Shown piece after piece: positions 33,501 through 45,829 of a stretch of 64,000 nt of DNA. Origin of the DNA: Xiphophorus maculatus (lineage: Eukaryota > Chordata > Actinopteri > Cyprinodontiformes > Poeciliidae); assembly GCF_002775205.1 (NCBI RefSeq), contig NC_036455.1, positions 4,192,501 to 4,256,500 of the forward strand. The letters run 5' to 3'. A model generated the notes under the pieces. It worked only from the letters and a program-made list of their open reading frames with translations, searched no databases and was not told the DNA's origin. A program made the translations under genes and the position numbers. Positions within the stretch are counted from its first letter, which is position 1, and each line of letters begins with the position of its first letter.

Positions 33501-36500
33501 ATTGTTTAAATTAAACCCACAATAAAACCACTGATTCAATATTTATTAATTAATAATGAAGCAATGTGTTTTCAGGTGTTTTATTTTTTAGAAATAATAA
33601 CTATAGCTAGTAAATTGGGACTAAAAATACTGATTTGTTACAATATTTTTCCCATGGGTATTAAAATAATGAAAATGTTTCTTTTGTAGGGAAAATAACC
33701 AATAATTTTCTATTGGTTAGTGGGCATTTATTGTATTGTTTATCATTTTTCATGATTAATTCTCACCATGATGAGAATTTAGATTTATTATTTAATCACA
33801 ATAAAGTCTAATTATTGATGTTTAAAAGCAACAAAAATCTCCATATTGTTGGGATTTTCTAATTTCACTATTTTTTTCCACTGTTTGTTCAATGAGAATG
33901 TCAGTAAATGGCAATAAATGTGAAAATATCATTAAATGCTGTTAGTGTGTGCAGTTTAATGCTAAAAAAAAATCAAATTTCTCTATGTGACTGGTGTCCA
34001 AAAGATGCACATTACAAATGGGAATGTTTTTCAAGAGCAGTGTTTGTTTTTGTGGGTATCATGGCTGCGTCATGCTGTCACAGCCACACCAGTTACCTAA
34101 TAAAGAAGTAATAAATAGTTATTTTCATCGCTTTTATTGTTACCACAATAGTACCTCAAAATATTGTAATAAAACTTTAAGCTCACATTGCCCACCCCTA
34201 CATCAAACCTCTACATTTACATTTCTTTATTCTTTCTTTTTTTTTTCATTAAATCACATTTGTTTTCATCTTTGATTTATTGCCAGCCCAACACACAAAT
34301 TATATATTATATTATGTGGACTACATGAGATTTTATGATTCTGATTCAGTAGTTACCGTTGGCAGATTGGGGATTTTGAAAGCAGTTAAATGTTTTTAAA
34401 AGGAGGAGTTTCTTTAGGTCACACTAATGTTGTTCTCCATGTTTTCCTCTGCAGCTAATCCCTCCCACAGACTGAACCTGTTGTACCTCGCCAACGATGT
34501 CATTCAGAATTGCAAAAGGAAGAACGCCATTAATTACCGCACTGCGTTTGCCGAGGTGCTGCCAGACGCCTTCCAGCTGGTCAAGTAAGTTGTTTTTGGC
34601 AACAAAGAAGACTTGCTGTCGCCGGGCTTCTGCAGAAAAACTCTCTTCCCCTGTTTGATTATGATATTTGTTCTAGAAATAAAAATGTGGATGATGTTTC
34701 CTCCTGCACAGCAAGGCTGAAACTGATTGTAGATGCTCACAAACCTCTTTGAGGTTAAGAAAAATACACAGGTTGGGGACAATTTCATGAAAGATGCTTT
34801 TCGCTAATGCGATTTCCATGGCAGACGAGTCATGCTAGACTAGTTTGATCTTCTCAACCGAACACTTTTTAAATAAATCGATTAGGGAGCAGCGAAACCT
34901 AATCAACAAAGTCGACTAGAAAAATATGTTGACACCAAAAAGTGCTACTGTCGCTGCACTACAGAGGCTATAGAGCCTGTGGAGTTTCCATTGTCTGTCA
35001 GCAAAGTGGAAAGCAGAGTTCTCTTTCTACAGCAGCACTACTGCAATACATGGACATCTAAAACAGAAACATGAAAAAGCTTTTTGTTGGTAATATTTTG
35101 TATCAAAAATACAAAATATTAATTGTTTTCTTATGATCAGAAGAGGAGATTGTGTTGGAAAATGTCATTGTGAGGTAGTACGACAAAAACATCAGATAAA
35201 GACATCAGATAGTAAAATTTCCCACCACAAAACCCATGGCAACATAAAATTAGAAGATATGAGATATATTCAGAAAATGTATGTAACAAATATACAACTT
35301 TGTTCCCCAATCGAACCGAGATTACCGGACTATCGGGTGTGAAAACACCCTGAAGGACACATGCCAGGTCCTAAAATGTCCATATTGGTTTTAACCAACA
35401 ATTTTGAACCTGGCATGATTGACCAAATGTAAATTGGACTATAAACAAAATTAAAAATACTCATTAGCTGCTACTGCTGTATCTACAAGATACTTTGGAT
35501 TCTTAGATGAATGTTTGTGACTCCGGTTTCCCAGAGCCCATTGTCCTACATGTCACACACCTACTTGAAATAAATGGGGAATTTATTTAAAATCTTATGT
35601 GAAGTTAATGCAATCATTTCAACCAGACACATCTACAGACAGTGAGGCCACCGTCTGAAAGTTTCCTGTAAGGTCACTGCAAGAAGGCGCTGCTAAGATA
35701 CCGAATATGTTGGTGTTGCAAAGGAACAGTTGATTGAAAATAAGCTCAAAGCGTCTTTGGTGCCTCCAATAAAATGACTTCCACAGATTGTTTTATTCAT
35801 ATAGATATGCAGGGTCTGAGTAAAACTGGTCTGTACTCGTACAGCTCTAACATCCATGACTATTGTTTTGGTCTCGCCTCTCTGTTTTCGCCACAGACTC
35901 GAGGGTGACCCCAAGACGATTAAATCCGTGGAGAGGATTGTGTCCATCTGGGAGGAGAGGGATGTCTACTCAGGGACGCTTGTTACTGATCTCAGGAATA
36001 TCCTGGTCAAAGAAGAGTCGCCTCCCGAGACGCCTGTGGAGCAAAAAAGTGAGCTCAACATTTGTACTCATTAATCCTCCAAACTCTAAATTTGGCTACT
36101 TGTATTCTATTGTTTATCATCTATTGTGGAAAATTTTTCATTATGATAAGAATTTAGATTTATTGTTGTATCAGTACATTTCAGTTAATGATGTTAATTA
36201 AAAAAAAACAATCTGTAGTATGTAGTATGATTGGCAGTTTTATTTTTGGTATTTTCTCCACCATTTGTTCCATGAGAGCGCAGTTACATTTACCTATAGA
36301 GATGTAACAAATTGTATTTTAATTTTTAGCGTTATAGTGATAAAATACCACAAAATGTTGCGGTAAAATTCTAATTTCATACCGCATTAGCCTGCTGCAA
36401 TAAGCAATTTATCAATTGTTTGATAAATTAAAATGAGCTTGATCGTTTTCTGATGATTAATACTTTTGGAAGAGCAATTTTGTTCACAGAGACCTCGTAA

Positions 36501-39500
36501 AATTCACCGTTTTGGTTGTGTGTGCATGTTCTTTGTTTTACATTTTATTTATTGTCTTTGGTTGTCCTGTTTTGGATACTTAAAATATTCTCCATTTTCA
36601 GTGTTAAGTGTTCAGAAATGTAAGTTTATTGCTTTTTGAGAGGAGAATTTTGCTACCATCAGTACATTACTTAAAAAATAATATTGTGGTAAATAATATT
36701 ATCATTTATTTCAATAATTACTGGGACAATTTATCATCCAGCAAAAGTTATTGTGATAGATCCACTAAAACCCATTCCTAATACCTTAATACTTTAATCT
36801 TTTTTCATATCTGTGTTAAATTTAATTGTAATTGATGTACACTACAAATGTGGATTATTAAGTCCAGTTTTTTAATTTTCATGTTTTTAAAGCTCCGGTT
36901 GAGTCTAAAGCTGATCTGCGATCCAAGGTTGTTGCTGAGTTTGTGGTGAGTGAGACCTCCACAAGACCTTTCTGTGTCCATTCAACCTAAATATCGATCT
37001 GAGAACATGACTCCTCCTGCTTCAGCCTCAAGCCTTTATTGACCAGCTGACCAAGTACAAGAGATCTCTGGAGGAAGTTGACATCAGAGAAAAACAGCTG
37101 GCTGCCATGAGGGTGGACATCTTCAGCTCCGACGCTCTCAGGAAACTCAAAGGTGCCTACTTTTAATGCTGCACAATCTAAAACGGTTTTACCTCGAAAT
37201 TCAGTCATGTTTTTCTCACAATTACTCTTTTATGATCCATTCTTGCAGATAAAGCAGGAGGAAAGAAGTTCTCCAGAGACTTTGAGGAGGGAAGTGCTCA
37301 GCTGCACGAGTTTGTCAAGTTTTTTGAGAAACAAAACAAAACCACCCCTGCGCTTCTTGAAGCTCTTGGGAACGCAGACATCTTCTACGAGATGCAGTAC
37401 AAAGAGGTCAAGATTGTTGCCAATGTAAGTATTTAGCGTCTTAGATGTCAGGTATTTGTTTTATGTTAATATTAAAATGTCAAAGGAATGAAAATGTATT
37501 GACATATTTGTAAGCTGCTCCCAAACTGAGTAATTTCTGTAAGCTTGTTCATAAATGATAACTTTCTCTGTGTTCTTCAGGCCTACCAGACCTTCGCAAA
37601 CCGGGTTTCCCACCTCAAACGTAAGCTGGACGCCCTGAAGTCCAACTTACCGGACCTGGACGAGTCGCCCATACCTTCGCCTACCGCAGATGCTCCGTCT
37701 CCGACCGGATCCGAGTCTCCGTTCCATGGCCTGGACTTGGCCAACCCTAATCCAGACCTGGACGGTTCGGTTATGGAGGACGACGCCGAGCCTCCGGCCC
37801 CGAGTCCTCTGTCTTCTCCTGGAGCATCCCCGACTCAAGCGGAGCTCATTGGGGAGGACGACAACCGGGAAGTGGAGGACATGGAGCTCTCTGAGGACGA
37901 AATGGACAGTGGTGGGATCATAGGTAAAAGGGTTTGTAGTTACGTGTGTGATTTAATTAATGGAAGCTACCGTACAATGACACATTCAGGTTTTCTCCAC
38001 ACGTAGCCGAATATCTTGGAAACCGAATAAATTTGATATGCACTCATAAACTACATTTAATATCACTAAAAACGATTATTAATAAAAACTCAGACCAAAT
38101 TGGAGATGTGACAATTCTTCTTATTTGTGTTTATGTGTGTACATTGGAAACCTGAGATTTAGATGTCCGCTCATTACCATCTGCAACAAATAATGTAGCG
38201 CTGACTTCACACATGTGACCATTGTTATTGTTTGACCATGCAGTGAAATTATTAGACAGGTTCTGATTTCTATGTTGGTTCGTTTTTTTGCTCTTTTATT
38301 TTTCTTTTTTTTTTTTTTAACCTCCAGGCACCATATTTCATTCATTACAGAAAGTCGTGTTTGTTTTCAAGGGCTGCCATAAGTTTTAGCTTTGTGCTAC
38401 ACTGCCCCCTATGGATTTGGCATGTTTATAACAATGCTCACTGGTGTAATTCAACAGGTTCGTGTGGACTTTGTGTACAATATAAAAACGAATATCTCAG
38501 CTACATTGTTTAAAAAAAAAATAGTAAAGACCTTGCTACGTGTGTAAAATGCCTTTACTGCATCATTACTGGATATTTTCTATCACCTCTTTCATTTCAG
38601 TTGAGGAGCAAAAACAATCCCTCACCCAACCAGCGGTGTCTACTCCAATCCCTGCAAAGAGTGAGCCATCAGCAGCAACCGAGCCGCAGGTCAAAACGCC
38701 TGCAGCTTCTTCTGCAGCTGTTCCTGTGACCATCCCAACAACTGATTCCTCAGCCGTTCCTCCGCTCATCCCTTCACCTGCAGATGTTCCCACAAACATC
38801 CTTTCAACTGTTCCTGCGTCTGCTCCTGCAGCTGTTCCTGCAGCTGCCTTGGAAAGTGTTGATTTGGGTAAAATTGGCTCCATCCTCAACAGCTTGGGCC
38901 CAGTCATAAATACTACAAGTGAGTAATGGTCTTTTTTTTCTTGAGCATCATTTTTGTGATGTTGTTCTGAACGTCAGTTATTATATGTAAAGTAAAGTAA
39001 ACCTAGCTTAGGGAAGTGCAACCTGTCACTCTTTATACCTTCCACAATGGCTCTATACAGCTTTGGCTTAAAATGACAAAGAACTACTTGTTTTTAAATG
39101 TAGATATAAAAAAATGCAGGTTTTAGCAGCTTTTTCATGTTTTTATATAGCAATTGTATTGAATTTCCACAACAAAATGACATGAAGTATTCCTATAGAC
39201 ATATTTTTTTTAAGGTTGCCAACTATATGCTTTTTTCTTTTTTTTTTGCATATTTTCCACAATGTCTGCATTCCTACTTATTGCAAAAGTGTTTTTTTTT
39301 CATTTAAGAATAATCAAAATGAAAAACAGAAGTAAAATGACAAATAAATACAAAAATACACACACATCTGTATTTACAGACAAATATGCATAGTTTTCGT
39401 AGCAAAGTTCCAAGTAAATATGTTCCAGTATTTACAGACACAGAAGGGTTTTTTCATTTTAAATGCAAAATGTGGAATTTCTTTGTACAGTTTTGGCTTC

Positions 39501-41676
39501 ATTCCTGCGATGACTGTGTCTTTTTCTTTTGAGGATGTATATTCCAGTTAAAAATGAATCGACTACAAAAGTAGTTCACAATTATTTCAACAATTGATTA
39601 AACCGATTAATCGTTTCAACCATGAAAGCATAATTTTTACTACTGCTACTGCTAATTTGTGTTGCTCTATAACAAAATCCCAATAGAGCAGGTTAAAGTC
39701 TGTCTTTGTAACGAGATTCTTTAGCCAAGCATTTTATCTAATTAATGAGTGACTTACTGTGGATTCACATGATGAGTGACTGTCCTGCCTGCTCTGTCTT
39801 GCAGCAGCTGCAGTGGAGAGTCGTCCTGCAGCTCCACCATTATTACTCAAACCCGCCGCTCCTTTAGTCCCTCAGGATGCCAGTTCCCTGGTGAACATCC
39901 TCTCCAAGGTGGATGTGAGTCCTGCAGACCTTCTGAGTGCCCTGTCCAAAGTTCAGAGCCAAAGCAGTTTGAAGGGTTGGTCATCATCTGTTTTATTTTA
40001 GATTTCATGTTGAAAGCAGTAAACATGCGGTAAATACTCATTTGTGTTCTATCTCTCTCTCTCTCTCTCTCTGTTTCTCTTTTCATCTAGGTGTCACTCC
40101 TCTACTGTCTCCAAATATGGCCCCAGACCCGTTCCCTCCAGGCAAGATTGCTTCCTCTCACCCGTCCTCATCTGCATCAGCAGCACCTCCTCGGAGCACG
40201 TCTCTCTCCTTTCCACCACCTGTGCATTCTGCACAGCAGAACTCTCAACCAGCCCCCAAAGCCTCTGCCCTGGTCCAGGCTCTGCACAGAGATATGGATT
40301 TGAGTACAGATCCAGAACCATCTATTTCCTCTACAAGCTTAGAGTCAAAAATACACAACTTCCTGCAGGGGAACCCTGCGTTCAGTGTGTTCGACCAGAG
40401 TTTTCCAACAAACCCGGCTGTGCGAGGGGAGAGTTTTAGCCCGGTAACTGGCACAGACAACCAGGAGGGAACGCCAGTGAGGGATGAGGGAGGAGGCACT
40501 CCCACTCAAGATGAAATCATGGACAAGCCGGTGGCGGTCCCGTTCCCTTCTGGGAAGAATCTGTCATCTGTTGACAAAGCAGCCAATGCTCTTCCTGTAG
40601 CATTTGAGAATAAGAACCCCAACAACCCCCGACATGTAGCTCACCCGCTGCCAGGCTTGGCTCAAAATGGGCAGATCTTCCAGCCCTTCCCCATTGGCAA
40701 TCAGGAGATGTTGGAGAGTGGGATTCCTGCGCCAGCTGCACATTACCAACATGTTCCCATGCATCCAGGAGGCCCTGGAGCTGCAGGTGGCGCTGGGGGC
40801 TCACAGACAATTGAGGGCTTTCAGAGGACAAACGAACAGAGTTGGTTTGGTGATCCCCACCCCGAGGGGAGCTCTCGCCAGCCTGGCGGCTACAACATGT
40901 TAGCGCCGGGACTTAGAAACAACACAACAGGACTGTACCCATACCAACAAGAGCAAACTCCGGAGCAGCTTCCGCCTGTCGCCCCCGCTTTCTTTAGAGC
41001 TACTCTTCCTCCAGTCCCAAAAGTGCCGCCCCCACCACCACTTACTTTCGAACCCCTGCTGACGCCCCCAGTGGGTGGTCTGATGAACCCCCCTCAGCAG
41101 GAGCCTCCACCCAACATCGGGAGCAGAGGCGACAGCTTCAGCAACATGGTGGTTCATGACCATCAGCATACGTCGCTGCATTACCCGGATGACCTGTTCC
41201 ATGACCCACATCACCAGCAGCAACCTCACCAGGAGGATATGCGTTACCATGATGATGAGCATTTCCTCCATGACGATCCCTACTATCCACCTGATGATGC
41301 GTATTTCAGACCGGGGAGTCCTCCTCGCCCTCCTCCTCCTCACCCATACCCACGAGGCCGTGGGCACCTCTCTCCTCCGCTCTCCCCTCCAAAGGACCCT
41401 TACTTTGCCCATGAGCAGCACAATCCCCCTCCTCCACGTCAGTTTGCGCCGAGGCGACCTCCTCCTCCTCGCCACGAAATGCGCCACCCTATCCAGCGGC
41501 CCCCTCCGCCTCGGCCCCCACACCTATCCCGGCATCCACCCCCCAGAGGCCCGCCTCTCGCGCCTTTCCCTCGTTTCAACGGCCCCGACCCGAGGTTCAG
41601 AGGCAAGCGGCCCGGCCCGAGAGGAGGGGGTCCGATGTTCCCTCCGAAAAGACCCTTCCCACCCCCACGGTACTGA
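27584..41676 (+). CDS. rprd2: RPRD2: RNA polymerase II CTD-interacting (CID) protein, ten coding exons
   Basis: Exons: 27584-27746, 34455-34584, 35897-36048, 36893-36945, 37026-37152, 37249-37424, 37581-37923, 38601-38918, 39805-39975, 40091-41676. All junctions are GT-AG and in frame, giving 1072 residues (human RPRD2 about 1460). Residues ~10-150 form the CID domain ([49 protein letters not shown]), which binds phosphorylated CTD heptads. A helical/coiled-coil region follows (about 165-290; [20 protein letters not shown]). Then Ser/Pro-rich segments, an acidic patch ([14 protein letters not shown], about 360-376), an Ala/Pro/Thr linker, a His/Asp/Tyr-rich segment (~900-950) and a Pro/Arg-rich tail ending PPPRY. 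Nuclear transcription factor of the RPRD/Rtt103 family. Exon 9 has a tandem CAGCAG acceptor and a weak donor (AAGG|GTTGGT). Additional exons may exist in the long introns. Intron 1 is 6.7 kb and full of repeats. Confidence 0.95.
28016..28470 (-). mobile_element. L2-like LINE 3' fragment in RPRD2 intron 1
   Basis: The plus strand reads like the reverse complement of an L2-like 3' end: CAAGGCAATTTAAATTGCTT near 28040, a TCTATTCCAGA block (28252), GAATGCTGCTTCTCCATGTT (28282) and AGTCAGAGATTTATAAATAA (28402). The same blocks in the same order occur in the larger LINE at 14620-15120. Heavily decayed. A CCAT-rich tract follows at 28507-28560. Confidence 0.65.
29857..29903. repeat. Nested perfect inverted repeat in RPRD2 intron 1
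   Basis: TTCACTCAAATGTCCCT (29863-29879) and its exact reverse complement (29887-29903) flank a 7-base loop. GGACATTT (29857-29864) also pairs with AAATGTCC (29870-29877), giving two competing hairpins. Confidence 0.95.
30106..30142. repeat. Palindrome plus third copy, RPRD2 intron 1
   Basis: GCAATGCATTC (30106-30116) and GAATGCATTGC (30118-30128) are exact reverse complements around one base; GCAATGCAT recurs at 30134-30142. Confidence 0.95.
30938..31298. mobile_element. Fold-back MITE, near full length
   Basis: A ~360-bp element made of two long inverted halves: GGTCTAGTTTCTAGTACAAA (left, about 30949) is matched by TTTGTACTAGAAACTAGACC (right, 31248-31267), and TAATTCCTTAATATTGGTGA by TCATCAATACTAAGGAATTA around a central loop near 31110. 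Related copies at 5575-5786 and 54491-54779. No coding capacity. Confidence 0.85.
32270..32400 (+). repeat. Fish interspersed repeat (3' block)
   Basis: Contains GACAGACTGGCGACCTGTCC, CAGGGTGTAACCCGCCTCTG, a GCTGGAGATAG block and a terminal GGTAGAAAATGGACGGATGG, a widely dispersed fish repeat end. Its typical 5' partner is similar to the fragment at 1069-1150. Confidence 0.75.
33700..34200 (+). repeat. Dispersed repeat family R3 (copy 1)
   Basis: Shares with 55080-55350 the blocks GACTGGTGTCC, ATTACAAATGGGAATGTTTT then TCAAGAGCAG, a TTTTATCGTTATCACAAT-like block and AAAACTTTAAG.CCTCAC/GCTCAC. Shares with 36080-36390 GAATTTAGATTTATT and TCCAC(T/C)GTTTGTTC. No open frame of note. Confidence 0.7.
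35270..35360 (+). repeat. Possible DNA-element 3' end with hairpin
   Basis: CCAATCGAACCGAG followed by a GGGTGT-GAAA-ACACCC hairpin (about 35334-35349). A similar CAATCGAACTGAGTCCACC occurs at about 56977-56995, suggesting a shared repeat family. Weak. Confidence 0.35.
36080..36770 (+). repeat. R3 and R2 repeat copies in RPRD2 intron 3
   Basis: The first part (about 36080-36390) resembles family R3 and the second (about 36400-36770) family R2, so two old elements lie side by side or one composite family is present. They fill most of the 844-bp intron between exons 3 and 4. Confidence 0.6.
38399..38412 (-). promoter_or_regulatory. CTCF-like core in RPRD2 intron 7
   Basis: On the minus strand ATAGGGGGCAGTG matches the CTCF core; upstream positions deviate from consensus. 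Low confidence. Confidence 0.3.
40052..40073 (+). repeat. (TC)n tract before the last RPRD2 acceptor
   Basis: About ten TC units, ending 17 bases before the acceptor CATCTAG (40084-40090); it serves as an exaggerated polypyrimidine tract. Confidence 0.9.
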
Positions 41677-41983
41677 CAGCTCCGACTTGAATCAGTAGCT
41701 AGTCAAGAGAGTTGAAGTCCAAACTCTGTTAAAGCTGTGCAGATCCCAGTGGGCATCAACAGACAGTTCAGAAACCGAGATGGAAAAAAATGGCGTCGAA
41801 GAAGGAAAAACGGACAAGATCCCGGGGCGCTCCGAGAAGGCTGCTGAGCTGTGAAGACAGAAGATTAAAGAAAATCAGAGGTGGATATATAAATATATAC
41901 ATATATAATTCACTTTTTGTGTTGTTTTTGTTCCAGTATGAGTCACCACTTTAAATGTTCAACTTGTAAAGGACCGTTAGTTT

Positions 41984-41989
41984 AATAAA
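41984..41989 (+). promoter_or_regulatory. Poly(A) signal of RPRD2
   Basis: AATAAA 308 bases after the RPRD2 stop codon. A second AATAAA at 42558-42563 could give a longer 3'UTR; frames within 42298-42966 are probably UTR or flanking DNA. Confidence 0.6.
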
Positions 41990-42599
41990 GGTTAGATTGA
42001 ATCAGTTCACATGCAGTCAGCTGTAGGTTTACTCCTCACGGACCGTCCCTCATATTTCTGTTCCTCCAGGTCTATGACGATCATTAATTTTGCTACCAAC
42101 TAGCAGAAAATGTAGTTGCTGTCATGTTTTTTTCTCTAATTTAGTTCCCATCAAGCGGTTTTGCCTTCCAAATCCGCAGTAGAGCGGTAGTCATTTTTGT
42201 CAAATATTAATTTAAATCCCACTTTAATCAATTTTGGTGTGCTTAAAGAAAAATATTAAGTTGCTTTTTCCGACAACATATTTGGTGAATCGTTTTTTTG
42301 GTTTTTTTTTTCATTGTTCAAACTTGGAAATGTCCTATTTGTGAAGCCATGCTCCTTCAGCCAGTGCGCCAAGATGTCTTCAGCGATAGTTTTACGTCTC
42401 AGTTAAGTTTTTCAAAAGGAGATCGCCGCAAATCGAGAAAGGTGGGAGGCGTTCGGTGTTTTTTTTTGTTCCTTCATCGTTCAACACCAACATCCCCGAG
42501 GAGTAAATATCTGCAGGAGGTGAAGATATTATCAGTTTTTATGTCATTGTGCTGACCAATAAAAATCTGAGTTTGAATTGTGTGTTGTTTCTTTTCTCT

Positions 42600-45500
42600 T
42601 AACTTTTACGCTTTATTGTTTGTTTTAAATTTAGACTTAGTTTTTTTTTTAAATAATACACTAGGGAATTTTCTAATGTAATGGAGGGTACAGTTGTCTA
42701 AATTATTACCTCCCCCTCATGCAGCTTTCGACTGCTGTTTTTTTACGCGCAGAAATAAAATGGTTCCACAGAAACGAGTTAAATCTATTAACTTTTCTGA
42801 CCTGCAGTCGTTTGTCTCTGACACGTCTAATGTTGAAGCCCGGCCCATTCTTCTTTTGCACCAAATCTCCCCAGGTCCTTCAGAGTTTGTAACCTTCTGG
42901 ATTTTTTATCTTGATTTCTCCTTCAGCTTACAGCGTCTACATTTGTCTACCAGACGTAGTTTCTGAGGTGAAGCGACAGGTTTCTGGTGATTGTGATGTA
43001 GGAAGACTAAGCGGTTGTTTGTTATCGGGAACCTGTTATGCAACGTTTACATTTGGCACGGTTTTATGCTTCCATTTGGGTTTCTACTGCTCCTAAAACG
43101 GCCTAGGCTCTTTAGAAAACCAAAAAGGTTAAAAAAACAAAACGTAGTTTTTTTGGCAATAAGTTAATGTTTTTGGTGCCTGAAAAATCAGTCGTTTCAT
43201 AAACGTCCAGAATGTTGTGCCACATTCATTTCACTGCGCCGTTACCTAGCAACTCCAGCCTAGCCCAGCCCGTCACCTAGCAACCCAGGCTGAGCTCCAG
43301 GATCTTTGGTCAGCTGGTTTTCAAATTCTATTCAAAAATATTTTATTGATCCCAAATTGAATAATTTTAAATGGTTTTACGGTTGTATGTGCTGTAACAA
43401 TGACTACTGGAAAAGACAAGTGCTTTGTTGTTAACTTACTATTCAGAAACCACTGCTGCATTTCTGTTGGTTGTGTAGAAGGCTCTACTTCTGCTTTTCA
43501 AAGACGATTGAGCATCTGTTCACAGCCATTTTCACATAGAAGTGTAAACATTGAGTTGGGAGAGCTTTGGCACAGTTCATTCTGAAAGGAGCTCAAAACA
43601 GGCAAAATCTTATCTAAGAAGGATTTTGCACTAAAACAATTTAATGGAAATGTTTTGTAAAGTTCGTAGACCGACCCTAAACTGTTCAAGGAAGCATAAG
43701 TCCCGTTTAAATCTCCTTCAAGCTGTCTTTAACATATTTCAGTCTGGCTTGGAGGTGTCACCTCTGCAGAGTCTGTTCCTGCACAGAGCTCTAATGATCT
43801 TTGACACTATTTCCTGACTTGACTTAATCATTCACTACTATCTTAGCAGTTGTTCTGGGGTCTTTAGAGGGATCTCACTAGTTTTCTTTACAAACGCTTT
43901 GAAATGTTTAGCTTAATGATGATTCGTTTGAAATTTAAGACCATTGCAATTTATTTTCATGACCCTGGCCTGCTTTGTGAACAACAGCACCGAGTTAAGC
44001 AGTAGTTTGTGCTATGCCTCAATAAAAAGGTCTGATCTTGTCAGATTTTTTCCTCCATTTTGTAACCCAATAGCATAATATTTCCACCACCATGTTTCTG
44101 CTAATTAAAAAAAAAAAAAAAACAAGTTCATTTAGAAATGTTATTTCTTCCTCTTAATTTTTTTTTCTAAATTCACATTTCAAAGGGGAGGTAATAATTA
44201 TTTTATTAACTGTACATAAAAAATTGTGCAGATGTCTTGCGACGTCCCCTATATACTTTGTGACATCAGGATGATCAATTTTACTTTCAACCTTTTAAAG
44301 TGAACTTGATCATTTGATCGGGACTTCAGGGTTTTTTTGAAGACTTTTTGAACTATAGCTGCTTATTTATTTATTATTATTATTATTTTATTTTATTTTA
44401 TTTTTTACACATTTTTAGTCCAGTTTAGGGCCTCTAAAACCTCAGAGTCCAGGTAGAACATTGCTAAAGTTCAGTCATAACTGCATATGTTTTTAAGGAA
44501 TAACGAGACTCTTAAACTAAGATGGATCAGTATTTTTTCTACTTTGAACAAACAGCAAGAACTAGTTTTGAACGAATGTTTTATTTTACCAGAAGTCTAT
44601 CATTAAATCATTAAAACAAAGACAACAGTTTAACAGACAGAAAATCATTGTAATGCTAATTAGATGATTCCTAAAATAAAAGTTATTTGAAAACTTGCTG
44701 TATGGTAGATTATTAATCTAATTCTGATTCTTACATATGTACATTTAAACCTTTGCTTTCTAATCCCAGAACCATGCATCGTCCACTCAAGATATTAGAA
44801 ATGGACAAAAAAATTAGTCAAAAAAATTGCAAGGAAAACTTTAAAAGGACTTAAGAAAATAAAAATATAAGAATCTCTTAAAAATATAGATGTAAACAAC
44901 TTAGAAAATAAGAGGTTTAACTTTTTTTTTTTCCACTGTTTGGCTGCTTTACTTGAGAAAAAAAGCATTTTCTACTAAGTCGACATTTTTAGATTTGCAG
45001 TTTAGCAAATGCTCAGCTATAAATGCACACTTCAGTGTGTGTGTGTGTGTGTGTATTGATCTCGTTTAATTTGGCCACAAAAATCACTTTCTGCTCACCA
45101 GGAAGGGAGCAAATTGTCATGCTATTCTTGTTTGGCTGTAATTAGTTGCATAAAAGTTGAGGTTTCTGGACATATGTGTTAAATTAGCCCAGAAAATGAC
45201 CAAAATTACCTTTTCAGTAGAGCCAATTATTCAGAAACAGGAACAGGTTATAAAATGGTTTGGTCCAGGATCTAAATCAATCCTAATTGTTTAACAGGTC
45301 ATTTATTTTAAATTCAAACCGGTAATGATGTAATCATTACGTTATCTTGGAACTCCTGAGGATGTTATTTTGCATTTCTTATAATTAAAATGATCTTGTA
45401 TTAGGCTGGGGTTTTACAGATCAGCTGCAGTCAGAACTACTTTAACTACATAATGACGAAAGAAAAAAAAAAAATGGAAGCAGATGAGATGGTTAAAAAA

Positions 45501-45820
45501 AGGTACATGCTAATAAAAGTAAATGGGAAACATCGGGGTTTTTTGAGAGTTATGTGTGAGAAACGAAATCGTAAAACTAATTGGGAACAGTAGATGAGGA
45601 AGCACATGTTCAGGTGTCAGCAGATCCTTGCTGGGATCCTTTACATCACAGACTCTGAAAGAAATGAAGCAATTAATTTACATCTGTTTTCACCAGTAGG
45701 ATGCTTAAGTATAGCACAGGTTTTGCACGACAAAGTGAGAGATAATGTTTTTTTTTTTTTTTGGAATAGACCTGCTTTCCTTGAATTTTAACACTATTCT
45801 CTCCTCCCCCCTCCTGTTCT
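42600..45820. other. RPRD2-CELF3 intergenic DNA, first part
   Basis: No supported gene. Two X-box-like palindromes at 43241-43253 (GTTACCTAGCAAC) and 43272-43284 (GTCACCTAGCAAC). AT-rich simple repeat (TTA)n/(TTTTA)n at about 44364-44405 and a (GT)n tract at 45035-45054. A short TTTTATTGATCCCAAATTG at about 43340 looks like a LINE tail remnant. Confidence 0.5.
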
Positions 45821-45829
45821 CATCCTCAG

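Noticed and set aside
40044..41698. Alternative frames of 60-207 codons over the last RPRD2 exon
   Set aside because: Shadows of the real frame, caused by Pro/His/Asp-rich coding composition.
42298..42966. Two frames of 85-90 codons downstream of RPRD2
   Set aside because: They lie in the 3'UTR or flank, contain T-runs and show no conserved motif; a CPxC-like pair in the first is not enough to call a zinc finger.
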